From contig JAVSML010000029.1 of NCBI GenBank assembly GCA_038503035.1, positions 1,387,799 to 1,451,798 of the forward strand: a stretch of DNA of 64,000 nt, given 5' to 3'. The translations under genes were made by a program, and so were the position numbers. The stretch comes from Crocodylus rhombifer. Lineage: Eukaryota > Chordata > Crocodylia > Crocodylidae. This document shows, in pieces, positions 27,401 to 34,950 of the stretch (position 1 is its first letter; each line of letters opens with the position of its first letter). The notes beneath the pieces are model-generated. The model searched no databases. It saw only the letters and a list, made by a program, of their open reading frames with translations, and had not been told where the DNA came from.

Positions 27401-27450
27401 AGGAGCCAGAGGGAACCACCACTGCAGCCACTGCCTCGTAGGAGAGCCAT
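1..27450 (-). CDS. LGI2: LGI2 gene, eight exons, 3' end outside window
   Basis: Secreted leucine-rich glioma-inactivated family protein 2. Coding segments, in transcript order, are 27450-27254, 26253-26182, 21505-21434, 16727-16656, 15988-15917, 14246-14077, 5628-5464 and 491-1. They sum to 1311 nt (437 codons) with no stop and GT-AG borders throughout. Domain order: signal peptide (1-29), LRRNT cysteine cluster (36-49), four LRRs (66-162), LRRCT (163-218), then EPTP beta-propeller repeats (219 onward). The full-length family protein is about 545-560 residues, so roughly 110 codons lie left of base 1. LGI proteins are known to be secreted by neurons and to bind ADAM22/23/11-type receptors at synapses or axons. 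LGI2 is chosen over LGI1, LGI3 and LGI4 because the exon 1 LRRNT and exon 6 sequence fit my recollection of LGI2 best. No alignment was run. Confidence 0.95.
1473..1990. mobile_element. hAT-like MITE, GC-rich interior
   Basis: Terminal inverted repeats CAGGGGTGGGCAAA and TTTGCCCGCCCCTG bound a 518-bp, GC-rich element with no transposase. Flanking octamers gtctatca and ctctagca match at six of eight positions, as expected for a worn 8-bp hAT target duplication. The interior repeats a TCTCCATGGAGAC-type motif several times on both strands. The TIR sequence is typical of vertebrate hAT non-autonomous families. Confidence 0.75.
2129..2630 (-). mobile_element. MITE with CTAGGGACAGA-type ends, copy 1
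   Basis: Ends CTAAGTACAGAC and CTGTCCTTAG are imperfect inverted repeats. The interior matches the copies at 9280-10440, 38210-38905, 40462-40830 and 49798-50556, including the segment that reads like AAACCAGTTT motifs. No coding sequence. The target duplication is not clear, so I leave the superfamily open; hAT or Harbinger are possible. Confidence 0.7.
2984..3207. mobile_element. Palindromic MITE
   Basis: The left end GAGTGCAGACATATGTAC and the reverse complement of the right end, GAGTATAGACACATGTAC, match at 15 of 18 positions. The match continues inward through TTTCAAAA and GGTACAAA-type blocks, so most of the 224-bp element can fold on itself. No protein. Family unknown. Confidence 0.65.
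4610..4905. mobile_element. Probable hAT-like non-autonomous element
   Basis: Starts with TAGGGTGACCATATGTCCCAG, an end shared by old vertebrate hAT MITEs, and closes with a diverged inverted version (repeated GTCCCAGAT, then AGCTTACCCA). Internal GGGACAGTCCCA-like blocks occur near both ends. The right boundary is approximate and no target duplication is visible. Confidence 0.5.
5464..5628 (-). CDS. LGI2: LGI2 exon 7: linker and first EPTP repeat
   Basis: A 165-bp exon, phase 1 at both ends, encoding residues 219-274. It enters the EPTP (epitempin) beta-propeller that makes up the C-terminal half of LGI proteins and forms the ADAM-receptor contact. The blade shows alternating hydrophobic strands, the W-D-H-I motif at 259-262 and an NIT sequon at residue 271 just before the junction. 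Acceptor TTTCTAG, donor GTATAC. Confidence 0.94.
5863..6380. mobile_element. MITE with GGTGCATCTACACATG ends
   Basis: Left end GGTGCATCTACACATG and the reverse complement of the right end, GGTCCATCTACACATG, agree at 15 of 16 positions. The 518-bp interior is partly GC-rich and non-coding. Family unassigned. Elements at 8841-9118 and 15032-15519 have a similar end style but are different sequences inside. Confidence 0.65.
8355..8584. mobile_element. hAT-like MITE
   Basis: A 230-bp element with ends CAGTGGTTTCCAAACTG and AGTTTGAAAACCACTG, the classic hAT terminal pattern. No open frame of note. The flanking octamers do not match, so the target duplication is lost or the ends are a few bases off. 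Confidence 0.7.
8841..9118. mobile_element. TIR element, 278 bp
   Basis: AGGTTTATCTACATGGGGAA at the left pairs with the reverse complement of TTCCCCATGAAGACATGCCCT at the right, and both continue into a TTACTGC block. Non-coding; family not recognised. Confidence 0.6.
9280..10440 (-). mobile_element. MITE with CTAGGGACAGA-type ends, copy 2 (long form)
   Basis: The right end TCTGTCCCTAG is intact; the left end is CTGGGACAGA. At about 1160 bp this is the longest copy, probably carrying an internal insertion or two fused copies. A GC-rich middle lies between an outer unique arm (GATTCAATCTTTGCA) and the AAACCAGTTT-bearing arm at 10210-10440. No transposase frame is visible. Confidence 0.65.
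10659..10673 (+). repeat. Poly-A run
   Basis: A run of about twelve A residues followed by an A-rich stretch. No SINE body is recognised immediately upstream. Confidence 0.7.
11060..11260 (+). repeat. Possible MIR/L3-like remnant
   Basis: Blocks resembling the ancient tetrapod MIR/L3 consensus appear in order: an ACATTAGTTA...TTAATCCTCA segment, then a CTGTGAAGTGACCTG segment and GTGGAGCCAGGA. The match is diverged and recognised by eye only. Confidence 0.35.
11810..12049 (+). mobile_element. CR1 LINE 3' end
   Basis: Non-coding 3' part of a CR1 retrotransposon. It begins near the last RT-domain codons (TCTGGAACCAACTTCC), runs through the GATGATCTGTTCAGGTC block and ends in an ACTATGAAACTATGAAAC tail rather than the more familiar ATTCTATG repeat. 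It is heavily 5'-truncated, as is normal for CR1. Confidence 0.88.
12050..12098 (-). repeat. Short SINE/LINE-tail-like fragment
   Basis: On the minus strand it reads AGCCATGTTGGTCTAAGG, a segment common in reptile dispersed repeats and also seen at 44448-44570. It abuts the CR1 tail. Confidence 0.4.
14077..14246 (-). CDS. LGI2: LGI2 exon 6: LRR C-terminal cap
   Basis: A 170-bp exon encoding residues 162-219. It opens with the last LRR strand (LRGNKF) and continues into the LRRCT cap with cysteines 171, 173, 194 and 215, the normal four-cysteine pattern. An NST sequon lies at residue 186. The acceptor is CTTTTTAG and the donor GTATTC is a weaker match than the others. The exon shifts junction phase from 2 to 1. 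Confidence 0.94.
14503..14592 (-). mobile_element. CR1 LINE 3' end, short
   Basis: GGGCTGGAAGGGACCTCGG followed by GATCATC and a CCAGCCCCCCGCC block is the reverse complement of the CR1 3' end. The tail here reads CTATGTCTATG on the minus strand, a third tail variant in this window. Confidence 0.75.
15032..15519. mobile_element. TIR element with GTCCAGATGAG ends
   Basis: GGTCACGTCCAGATGAGTG at the left and the reverse complement of the right end, GGTGCATCCAGATGAGCAC, form terminal inverted repeats (14 of 19 positions agree). The 488-bp interior is non-coding. The family is not recognised. Confidence 0.65.
15917..15988 (-). CDS. LGI2: LGI2 exon 5: LRR 4
   Basis: A 72-bp exon, phase 2 at both ends, encoding LRR 4 (about residues 138-162), with L-A-N-N-Q-L at the asparagine ladder. 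The acceptor is TTTTCTAG and the donor GTAAGT. It is separated from exon 4 by only 667 bp, the shortest intron in the gene. Confidence 0.94.
15989..16655. other. LGI2: LGI2 intron 4
   Basis: A 667-bp AT-rich intron between LRR exons 4 and 5. No repeat or other feature recognised. Confidence 0.85.
16656..16727 (-). CDS. LGI2: LGI2 exon 4: LRR 3
   Basis: A 72-bp exon, phase 2 at both ends, encoding LRR 3 (about residues 114-138) with the conserved F-I-E-G-N-K-I core and a later N-A-F-R-G-L segment. The acceptor ends TATATAG and the donor is GTAAGT. Confidence 0.94.
18697..19330. mobile_element. hAT-like element, GC-rich, right end unclear
   Basis: Begins with CAGGGGTGCTCAACC followed by a CACGGGCCAAATGAGG block, a typical hAT MITE end. 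The interior (18840-19310) is very GC-rich and made of loosely repeated units such as GGGCTGGGCCA and CATGCCTCCCTCCC on both strands, which creates long chance reading frames. I could not place the right terminus. Confidence 0.5.
19933..20148. mobile_element. hAT MITE with target-site duplication
   Basis: Ends CAGTGGTTTTCAGCC and GGATGAAAACCACTG bound 216 bp. Flanking octamers gactaaga and gattaaga match at seven of eight positions, which fixes both boundaries. The interior repeats GCAGACCCCT and GTGGACCCCTTTG-like blocks. Non-coding. Confidence 0.85.
20858..20965 (-). repeat. Dispersed reptile repeat tail
   Basis: On the minus strand it contains TCTGACAAAGTAGGGTGC, then GTTAGTCACTAAGGTGGCACC, the same arrangement as a SINE/LINE tail very common in turtle and crocodilian DNA. 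The family name is not certain. Confidence 0.5.
21434..21505 (-). CDS. LGI2: LGI2 exon 3: LRR 2
   Basis: A 72-bp exon, phase 2 at both ends, encoding the second LRR (about residues 90-114). The acceptor is TTTTCAG and the donor GTGAGT. The repeat carries the usual leucine spacing followed by an aspartate pair and a phenylalanine (DDAF) on the convex side. Confidence 0.94.
23845..24626 (+). mobile_element. CR1 LINE, 5'-truncated, RT C-terminus frameshifted
   Basis: Encodes the end of the CR1 reverse transcriptase: the ladder L-G-R-K-N-Q, then [17 protein letters not shown] and H-F-K-R-D-V. A frameshift near 24175 moves the remaining R-P-Y-E-E-R-L and L-F-S-L-H-K-R-R-L blocks to another frame. 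The non-coding tail runs from 24340 and ends in GACTATGAAACTGTGAAAC. Inactive. Confidence 0.88.
24795..24949. mobile_element. Small hAT MITE, perfect 8-bp target duplication
   Basis: A 155-bp element with ends TAGGGGTTTTCAAGC and GGTTGAAAACCCCTG. It is flanked by identical octamers tcctaaca at 24787-24794 and 24950-24957. An internal AACCAGGGGTATGCATT-type unit is duplicated in tandem near the left end. Related in style to the element at 42765-43123. Confidence 0.88.
26182..26253 (-). CDS. LGI2: LGI2 exon 2: LRR 1
   Basis: A 72-bp exon encoding one 24-residue leucine-rich repeat, about residues 66-90. It is flanked by an acceptor ending GTTAG and a GTAAGT donor. It contains an NGT N-glycosylation sequon at residue 70. 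Both junctions are phase 2, so the exon could be skipped without shifting the frame, as is typical of the LGI repeat exons. Confidence 0.94.
26254..27253. other. LGI2: LGI2 intron 1
   Basis: A 1000-bp first intron with no transposon recognised. First introns often carry regulatory sites, but none can be asserted from sequence alone. Confidence 0.85.
27254..27450 (-). CDS. LGI2: LGI2 exon 1: signal peptide and LRRNT
   Basis: Coding part of exon 1, 65 codons plus two bases. The ATG at 27450-27448 has A at -3 and G at +4, a strong initiation context, and is the first in-frame ATG; an in-frame GTG lies 19 codons upstream. A hydrophobic run at residues 14-25 ([12 protein letters not shown]) is the signal-peptide core. 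Cysteines 36, 40, 42 and 49 form the CX3CXCX6C LRRNT cap. The donor GTAAGT starts at 27253 and leaves a phase-2 junction. The true signal cleavage site is not determined; somewhere near residue 29 is likely. Confidence 0.94.
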
Positions 27451-27830
27451 ACTGTTCCCTCCTCCTCTTCCTCGTGGTCCCTTTTTGGCCCTGCACCCTT
27501 GGCCCACGCACTGCTACTGCTGCTACTGTGGAACAGGAGCAGGAGCCAGGCAGCATGCTGCACTCTTATGCTCAGGCTGAATGTCTCTCTGCAGCAGAAG
27601 CAGCAGCAGCAGCAGCACCGGGGCTGCTGCACTAAGCTCCTTCCTCCTGACATCAGCACTTCAGCTGCAGCCTTTTCTGTCCAATGAATAATTTATCAAA
27701 GGCTCCATTGCGAGGGAGAGTTTAAAAATAATCCCCCAAGTAACCGGGGCTCAAAGGACTCTGTTTCACTTTCCCATCCTCCATCCCTTGGCTTCTCCTT
27801 GAATGCTGGAGCTGGGGGAGGAGGAGACTA
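27451..27830 (-). promoter_or_regulatory. LGI2: LGI2 5' leader and core promoter region
   Basis: A moderately GC-rich stretch directly upstream of the LGI2 start codon. On the minus strand an inverted CCAAT box (CCAAT on + at 27681-27685) and an AT-rich TATATAT run just upstream (27845-27852) are candidate core elements. A start site near 27815 would give a leader of about 365 nt, but no transcript evidence is available. Upstream ATGs in other frames occur at 27653 and 27556. Their reading frames run past the main start codon. Confidence 0.45.
27591..27617 (-). repeat. CTG/CAG trinucleotide run in LGI2 leader
   Basis: Nine near-perfect CAG triplets on the + strand (CTG on the transcript strand), interrupted once by AAG, about 140 bp upstream of the LGI2 start codon. 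It probably lies in the 5'UTR, or just upstream if the start site is closer than proposed. Short enough to be stable. Confidence 0.8.
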
Positions 27831-30800
27831 GGTGACCTTGGGGGATATATATGCCATACACGCAACTAGGACCAAATGTTTGTTCTGTATGCTACAGCGG
27901 TGCAGTGCATCCCCCTGCTGCTCCCACTGACTTGGGACAAGAGGGGGACTCCAGGCTGCACAAACAGACATGTTTTCAAGCAGCATGTTAGCTCCTGTGT
28001 GCAAGGATAGGATGAAGTGATCTACTTAATCATGAAAATGACCCACCAAATCCCAGCCTTAACGGAAACAGCACTAATGCCACTGGCAAACCTTAGACAC
28101 TTTTCAGTGATTCCCTCAATTCTTTTTCTTCATAACAGCCTTAATGCTGACAAAATGCTCCATGCTGTGCAATACCCGGGCATGACAACAGCCCCGCCCC
28201 AAGCCGTCTAAATGACTGACAGACAAAAGACAATGTACACTAGGATACTTGGCAGTGGGAAAATAACCTAGGGGATTATCATTTTACACTTCAGCCTTAT
28301 TCCAGTTTCACAGCCAGTGGGGCACAGCAAAAGAAGTGAATTTACAGTAACAGGAGGAGTGAAAAAGCAATGGTGGGAGAACTTGGTGCCCAAGGACTGG
28401 CTGTGTGGGGAACTGCATGGAGAAAGTGGAGGACAAAGAAAACAAATGGGACACCACTTGTGAAGCAGAGCTCTACTCAGGAATATGATGGGAAAAAAGG
28501 TCTGAACTAAAAGTTCAGGCAGACACACTATGACCTCTAAGGTGAGAAAAAGAAGCCACTCTCTTACTGATGTTACAGATCTGCTAGATGTTTTAGCCAT
28601 GCAAGTAACAGCATCCTTGCCCTTAGAAGTAAGACTAGGGTAGGGGTCAGCAACATTGTTGGACAGAGTGCCAAAAACACCCACAACCTCAACTTGTAAG
28701 ATGTTGGCGTACCAGGGGCAGACAATGGGGGCCCTTGTTGTGGCAGTACAGCCCTGGCTCCTTCCTCACTGTCCTCCCTGAGGTGCATGTGCCAAGCAAA
28801 ATGCCTTCACATGCCACTATCTGGCACCCATGCCAGGGGTTGCCTACCCCTGGGCTAGAGGCTTAAAGGACAATACAACTCCATGAAGGCCAGCCCCACA
28901 CATGCAGGCACAGCAGAATGTAGTCAATAAAGTTGAAACATTTGAAAGAACAGGAGTTTCTTTGTAATGGTTGATACTTTACTACTGTACTTTGCCCCTT
29001 TTCCAGTCTCTAGAGCACTTTAGCTGCCTACATCCATTATTTTTCCCTCCAAAACCAGTAATGTGGTCTCAATCCAAGAGCAATGCTGTCTAGATAGTTT
29101 CAAATGGAGGCTAATTAATGTAGCTTACTTGCATGCCCCAAGGTGCTTAAAGAGTTAATACAACAGATCTCACTCAATCCGGCAATGGTGCTGACTGTCA
29201 TTCTAGGGTTATTACTAAAGAAAGTACTTTCCTCTAATGCTACCACATGTACCGCTCTGTGCCCCTGCCCATATCCTTACCATGAAGGGAAAAATGGAAG
29301 ATTCCTCTTCTCACCTGCTCTTTGCCAGCAATAGGAACCGGTTTTGTACGGGATGTAATATGAATCTTGGTATTCTTTGATGCTATACTTATGTCTGAAG
29401 ATTATGCCTGATTAAACAGAGAAGATCAAACAGCTTACTGTTGAATGTAACACTATTAATTGGTCATTGTTACTGACAACTGCTTCTTTACTGCTGAAGT
29501 AGTAAAGAGGACAAAACTTGAAGTTTAACCCATTTTGAATTTCATGTGTTTGAATTCAAATCCTGAATTGTAATCTTGATGTAGAAATTTAGGGCTAGTG
29601 AGCATTCAAAATTGAAAGAGGTCAATTTTTTATGTTAAGGGTTAGAGCTCTGCAGATAACAGATTTTTTGGCTTGCTGGCAATTCTAAAATATCCCCCAA
29701 AATCACCTTGTCTTGGCAAGACAGGAAATGTTTTTAAAACATAAATTGAACCAATGAGTTTAAAAGGCACATTTCAGTTCAAATAGAATATTTTGTTTGA
29801 CAAAAAATTAAATAGTTTATTTTGGATTTGAGTATTGATAAGGAGTATCTTTTAATTTCTTGAAATAAAATTGAGTAACATTTCTAAATCAAAACTAATT
29901 CCAAATAGAAAAACTGAAATACTTGTTTTGAAAATATCAGAATTAAGTCTTTTGAATTTTCGAAATGTTTAGAAAAGTGTCAGTTAAAAACTTTTTTTTT
30001 TAACGTGGCTGTAGCTACAAAAGGCTTAAATCTCTACTACTCTACTCATTAAATTTCTACTACTGAGTGACAAAAATCTTTCAAAGTCAACTAGACATGT
30101 GGATTTCCTTCTTGGTTTGTTGAAATCTCATGCAAATAGTTCATTGTCATTAATAGTAAATAGTAAATTAAATAATATACTTGCATTTAATCTAAACTTA
30201 ACTATGAGTATACAGTAATTCTGATTAGCTCTTCAACAAAATCTTACACTAAACATCATTCAGCTCTGAAGTCTTTTACATCTTCTAAGCAAAATTTGTC
30301 TTAGTCATTTCCACAAAAATCAATAAATTAGTGGACATTTGAAAAAGCCATTCAGAGTTTGGCCCCAATAGAAGGCAACATTTAAAGCACATATGTGCAT
30401 AAAGTGACTGACATGTCAGCGCCTCTGTGCTCTGAACAGGTGCAGTATCATTCCTTGCATTTTAATCAGCCACACATCACACCAAATGTACAAGAGCTAT
30501 ATAAAAGGCATCCTGCACTTAATTCAAGAACCACATTTACCTCAAGATATTTATTTTATTGATAAAGACATTGCCCTTATGATGAAACCCATTACAGAAC
30601 GTGAACTTTGTTTGATTTCCTGTTAACTGGGTCATGGTTGTTTTACCTTGAGCTCAGAGTAAAACAAGGAATAATTTCATAAGAAAGGTACAAAAATAAA
30701 CAGCTACAACACTGATTTACCAAAATAGCAGAAAAGCTGCAATGTTCTTACGAATCAGAACAAACAGAAAATGTCCCTGTGAAACAAAGTCACTGTTTCT

Positions 30801-31985
30801 AAATGATGTTTATTGGGATGATCCTGTTCAAGTCTTTAATTAATAGCACATAGTCTGCCAGTACTGGCAAACCAGGATTGAATACTGCTACAAGTTCTTA
30901 AATGTGTACATATTTTATCTTGGAATGCAATGTCAAGTCAGTGGGTGATGCTCCCTTTTGTACCACGACTAAATTTCATTGGCAGACTGAAACATATTCT
31001 GCCCCAGAGACTTGACAATCCAAGGACTCAGTCCCAACACTTTTTCTCATACTGAGCAGTCTCCGACTTTGCAAGTTGCTCCACTTCTTTCAGTATAAAG
31101 GTTTAAGGACAGCAGGTGCCAGGAGTCTTGGGCAGTTGTAGGGAAGCTGGAACAGACTTCTCTGTCTTGTCCCTCCCGTATTAGCCTATCATTTGCTCAG
31201 GTTTTTCTCCTATCATCCGGCTGCCTCCCTGAAGCTGCTTGCTTCCCTCATTACTAAGGCACCAGTGCATCCAACGGCTGCAGCCCTCTTCTTCTCCATA
31301 CTTCCTGGTCATACCAAGCTGAGGAAGAACTAGTAGGGGAGCATGGGGAGTGGGCCCTCAATACTGCTCCTCCAGTGGTAGGAAAAATGAATTACAGGGG
31401 ACAATTCTGCCCCTGTTCTATATGTGATGGGGCTGCTGTATGAGCAACTTCCAGCAGTCTTGTATATGTTCCCATCTGGTACATTATGAGGTAGCTGGGG
31501 ACATAGTGGGGAGAGAAAGTTTGGGACAACCATATACTCTGTAGGGAGGGGATCATCTTTTTTCTTACATGCTTGTCCAGTGCCCAGCACAATGAAGCCC
31601 TGACCACTGGCTGGAGCTTTTAGACACTGTTACAATAAAATAATAAGTAATACTCCAGGGTCAGCCCATGCATGTTAATAATTCAGGCCACACACCTGCC
31701 ACCAAACCGAAGGGAGAAATTTCATTTAAGCCAACTGTTCTTAGTCAGAATTTCATTTCCCCCCAGCATGACATGGCGTGCAGTGGGGGAATGCGGAGGG
31801 AGGGCTGACCTTTACTCAGATTTTGTCTCAGGCCTAAAAATCTTTTGGGTTCAAGTTCTCAAATAATTTATCTATTTTTAAAATTATCTGAGCACAAAAA
31901 ACAATGACGTACATGTAGAATTGTTGTTAAAGCTACATATTTACTTTTTTTTAAAATTGAAAATCAGATCATTCAAAAGGTTGCT
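27830..31985. other. Intergenic region upstream of LGI2
   Basis: No host exon recognised. It contains one hAT MITE (28641-28852). From about 29340 to 30950 the sequence is strongly AT-rich and featureless by eye, and 30950-31985 shows nothing named. Confidence 0.6.
28641..28852. mobile_element. hAT-like MITE
   Basis: Ends TAGGGGTCAGCAACA and GGGGTTGCCTACCCCTG. Flanking octamers gactaggg and ggctagag agree at six of eight positions. The 212-bp interior is non-coding and includes GAGTGCCAAAAACACCC near the left end, a common hAT MITE motif. Confidence 0.7.
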
Positions 31986-31989
31986 CAAT

Positions 31990-32215
31990 TGGTCCAGTCA
32001 AGAAGAAAACAGCTCCACTGAAAGATTTAAATGGAAATGTCCTTACTTATAAACAAAAAAACTTGAGTGTTGGATTGAACACTATGGAATTATATGATCC
32101 AGTGAGCCTGAAATCAAACATGAAGTGCTCAAAGGATTACCAAAGTGTGGCGTTATGATGAATGAGCCTACATTAGAAGATTTGCAGAAAGCCAGTAAAT
32201 TGATTCCCAGGAACA
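31990..32215 (+). pseudogene. Non-LTR retrotransposon ORF fragment, left of the gypsy insertion
   Basis: In two overlapping + frames this reads the segment that precedes the RT core in many vertebrate endonuclease/RT LINEs: a K-K-K-T-A-P-L stretch, then L-N-G-N-V-L-T, and later N-E-P-T-L-E-D-L-Q-K-A before the usual lysine-rich K-A-P-G region. It stops at about 32215, where minus-strand gypsy RNase H coding begins. The downstream half resumes near 34960. Frameshifted and dead. Confidence 0.6.
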
Positions 32216-32217
32216 AG

Positions 32218-33209
32218 GTTGAAGTCATTGTTCTAGAGTTAAAAGCAATAGGTGTGTCCGTGCCGTCAAGCAATGTGTGACTGAGGACAGTGCCAACACC
32301 AAACGGCAAGGCATCACAAGTAATGGACAGTGGCTTCTGCTTATCATAGTGAACAAGGACAGAGTCTGATGTCAGCAACTTCTTGAAGCCCTGGAAGGCT
32401 TTGTTGTGCTGGCAAGTCCACTTCCACTGAGCTCCTTTATCCAGTACGTGATGAAGAGTCTCTGCTATAGTGGCTTTGTCTTTCAAGAAGATGTGATAAA
32501 AATTGATAAGTCCTAAGAATGCTTGAAGATCCTGATTGCATTTTGGTATAGGGGCATCATGTATTGCTTTTACCTTGTCTTCAACTGGGTGAATTCCAGA
32601 AGCATCAATTTGATGGCCCAGCAAGTTGATACTGGAAACTCCCAGTTGACATTTTTCTCTTTTTACTTTGATACCTGCTTTATCAAATCTCTGTAAAACT
32701 TCCCTAAGTCTCTCAGTAAGTTTCTCTCTAGACAGCCCCATGATCAACACAGTATCAAAGTATGGAACAATCCCAGGAATCCCTGCTAGCATTTTTTCTA
32801 TAAACTGCTGGAAAATTCCTGGTGCCGCAGAAATCCCAAACTGGAGGCGCCTGACATGGAACTCTCCCCGGTGTGTAATTATTGTTTGGGCCACAGCAGC
32901 CTTGTCATCCACTATCAATTCCTGATAGGCTTGAGCAAGGTCAAGTTTGGCAAAAACCTTCCCTCCTGCAAAAACAGACAGTAACTGGTTAATGGCAGGT
33001 ACTGGGTGTGGGTCCTGCTTAAGGACTTTATTAACAGTGCACTTGTAATCCCCACAGATGTGATCACTACTATTAGGTTTTAAAGCAGGAACAATTGGTG
33101 TGGCCCATCTTGTATGTATGATTGGCTCAAAGCCCCCTTGCATGATAAGCAGACCTAATTCTGCACCAATTTTTGGCTGCCGTGCGAAAAGTACATTTCG
33201 ACTCTTCAT
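32218..33209 (-). pseudogene. Gypsy reverse transcriptase and partial RNase H
   Basis: About 330 codons open in one frame. Motifs in order: R-W-A-T-P-I-V-P (residues 34-41), the motif-A aspartate in F-A-K-L-D (86-90), the L-Q-F-G-I block (122-126), then the catalytic box as Tyr-Phe-Asp-Thr (150-153; family has Tyr-x-Asp-Asp), L-L-G-H-Q-I, and the RNase H opening with C-D-A. It ends soon after S-R-T-M-T-S. The changed Asp and the missing C-terminus mark it as inactive. An N-terminal linker sits in another frame at 33127-33360. Confidence 0.85.
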
Positions 33210-33369
33210 AGATAGGGCCTATTGCAAGATCCATTTGGAACATCACAGATGGACCACAGTAAGTTTCTAATACATTGGAGAATACATGGGGGAACTCCCT
33301 TGCAAGCCTTTCCAGACTTTCTGTGCAAAGACTGTGTACGCCTTGAATACTGATTCCCAATGGTGAGAA

Positions 33370-33606
33370 TCAGTTTCTCCCCAGAAGGCTTTTGTGGGAA
33401 CCCTTAATGACAATGAGGGGTAGACACTGTCTAACAGATCCATACTGGACATCTACACTGCAGCCACCCAAAGTTTCCATACTCTGTCCATTGTAGTCAT
33501 GCAGGTGACACTCAGGTTTCAATAACTTGGAGAGAGGATGCCATAACAACTGGCAGAATGTGTTTTCATCTATGAGAGAAACTCCTAAATCTGTGTCTTC
33601 TGCCAT
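33370..33606 (-). pseudogene. Gypsy aspartic protease domain, altered active site
   Basis: The reading frame has the retropepsin shape: an active-site region followed by G-V-S-L-I, a middle P-E-C-H-L flap-side segment and a closing L-L-G-R. Where the family has Asp-Thr-Gly or Asp-Thr-Ser, this copy appears to read Asp-Thr-Asp (33597-33589), which would abolish activity. The exact register is my reading. Confidence 0.6.
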
Positions 33607-33796
33607 TTTGCACTTCTTTCCATTTATTATACTATAGTTGCAATCATCTCAGAACCTTGAGTTTCAACAACACCAACATTTTGAATTGAATGTGATTTTT
33701 ATACCTCACGTTTTGGGGAGGACTCCAATCTGTGAGTGGATTGGGAGTGAATACATTTGCTACAGTCTTTTTGTCTCCTGGAACTGCCTTCGAGTG

Positions 33797-33838
33797 GCAA
33801 ACCCTGTCTATGTGGCCCTTCTTCTTGCAGGCATGACA
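33797..33838 (-). other. Gypsy gag zinc knuckle (CCHC)
   Basis: Fourteen codons with cysteines at 1, 4 and 14 and histidine at 9, the exact CX2CX4HX4C nucleic-acid-binding knuckle at the end of gag. It is intact although surrounding frames are broken. Confidence 0.85.
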
Positions 33839-33848
33839 CTCTGCCTTC

Positions 33849-34547
33849 CTAAACCTGCACTCCCTTTGTCTCTGTTGGCCACCAACTCAGATATGTCTGT
33901 GAATTAATTGGCTTACGTGGTGCAGTTGGTGAGGGTATAATCTGCTGAATTTGTTGGTGATGATCTGGTTCTTGATCTTTTTGGAGTAAGTGGACATTGC
34001 TAGAGAACGCCTGGTGAATTTCTCTCACATTATGGCATGCTGCTTCAGTTGCCAAGGCTTTTTCTTGTGCAGTAGCCAAGGTCAAATTTGGTTCAGAGCA
34101 GGCAATGTTGGGTGGCTTCATCTTCAACCCCACAGATAAGACAGTTGTGAAACAGGCCATCCAGGAGATCCCCAAACTCACAGAATTCAGCAAGGCAATG
34201 AAGCACAGCCAGGTAGTCTGCTATGCCTTCATTGGCCTTTTGGATCTGTTTAAAAAAATGAAATCTCTGTACAGTAACAGATGGCCTTGGGCAAAAATGT
34301 GCTTTTAGCAGGGCAATTAGTTCAGCATAAGACTTAGTGTTTGGTAAGGCAGGTGCTGTAAGGGAACAAAAAATGGCAATGTTTTGGCACCACGGACTGT
34401 CAGAAGGATCACGTGCTTCTGTGCTGGGTTTTCCACTTCGTTGGCTTCCAGGTAATAGGATAGCCTTTCCGCATAAGAGTCCCAAGAAGCCGGCTGGCTC
34501 GCATCAAATTCTTCCATGTGACCCAATGCAGCCATCTTAACTAACAT
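33849..34547 (-). pseudogene. Gypsy gag-like capsid region, broken
   Basis: From 34547 the frame reads a gag N-terminus with the E-F-D-x-S-Q-P-x-S-W-D-S-Y pattern and an A-I/V-L-L-T-V-x-G block. It then shifts frame near 34400 and again near 34150. Further capsid-like segments (F-x-F-F-K-Q-I-Q-K and Y-L-A-V-L-H-C-L-A) follow. At least two frameshifts make it non-functional. Confidence 0.75.
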
Positions 34548-34725
34548 CAGCCATAATAGAGAGAAAAAAAGAAGAAAAAGAAGGAGAAAAAAACTTCCCT
34601 TTGATCACAAAACACAGCCTGGTCTCAGAATGGTGTCCCACAATCTAGGGGCGTCTTTTCAGCAAAGTATCCCATCCTCATCACTAGATGATGTTGTGAG
34701 TTCAGCAACAACTCTCTGGACACCA

Positions 34726-34950
34726 TGTTGAACTAACAGTTATTTATTATTACAATTCTCTGGAATCATATCCAGGGTGGATCTTAACAGTTGCACTCAG
34801 TATATATATGCATAACTTATACTTGCTCTGCCTATGACTTGACCCAGTCCAGTCCTGTGGAGGGAGAGACAACAAGAGTGCCTTTAGCTCCTCGTGGCAG
34901 AGAACATGAAGTCTCCAGTGCTGCAAAACTGCCACAAAGCAAGCTAAACC
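34726..34950 (-). repeat. Putative 5' LTR of the gypsy element
   Basis: On the minus strand there is a TATA-like run (34798-34810), then AATAAA (about 34741-34746), then an end in CAACA at 34726. This is followed directly by TGGTGTCCAGAGAG, where a tRNA primer-binding site is expected. The outer LTR boundary (about 34930-34955) is a guess because no second LTR exists for comparison. Confidence 0.5.

Larger units (their letters stand above)
32218..34950 (-). mobile_element. Degraded Ty3/gypsy LTR retrotransposon, 3'-truncated
   Basis: Read leftward from about 34950: putative 5' LTR, primer-binding region, gag, zinc knuckle, aspartic protease, reverse transcriptase and the first part of RNase H. 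The rest of RNase H, the integrase and a 3' LTR are absent. Several frameshifts separate gag, protease and RT. It lies inside a + strand LINE (31990-32215 and 34960-36215). Age is not measurable here because only one LTR is present. Confidence 0.82.

Noticed and set aside
27448..27507. LGI2 starting at 27507
   Set aside because: The upstream in-frame codon is GTG, not ATG. The first in-frame ATG at 27450 has a good context and is followed directly by the signal peptide.
27360..27659. A cysteine-rich 99-codon protein encoded across the CTG repeat
   Set aside because: It overlaps LGI2 exon 1 in another frame and its cysteines come from the CTG triplet run. At most an upstream frame in the leader.
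32215..32260. Continuation of the + strand LINE frame through this interval
   Set aside because: The same bases read convincingly as gypsy RNase H on the minus strand, so the + reading there is a shadow; the junction is set at about 32215.
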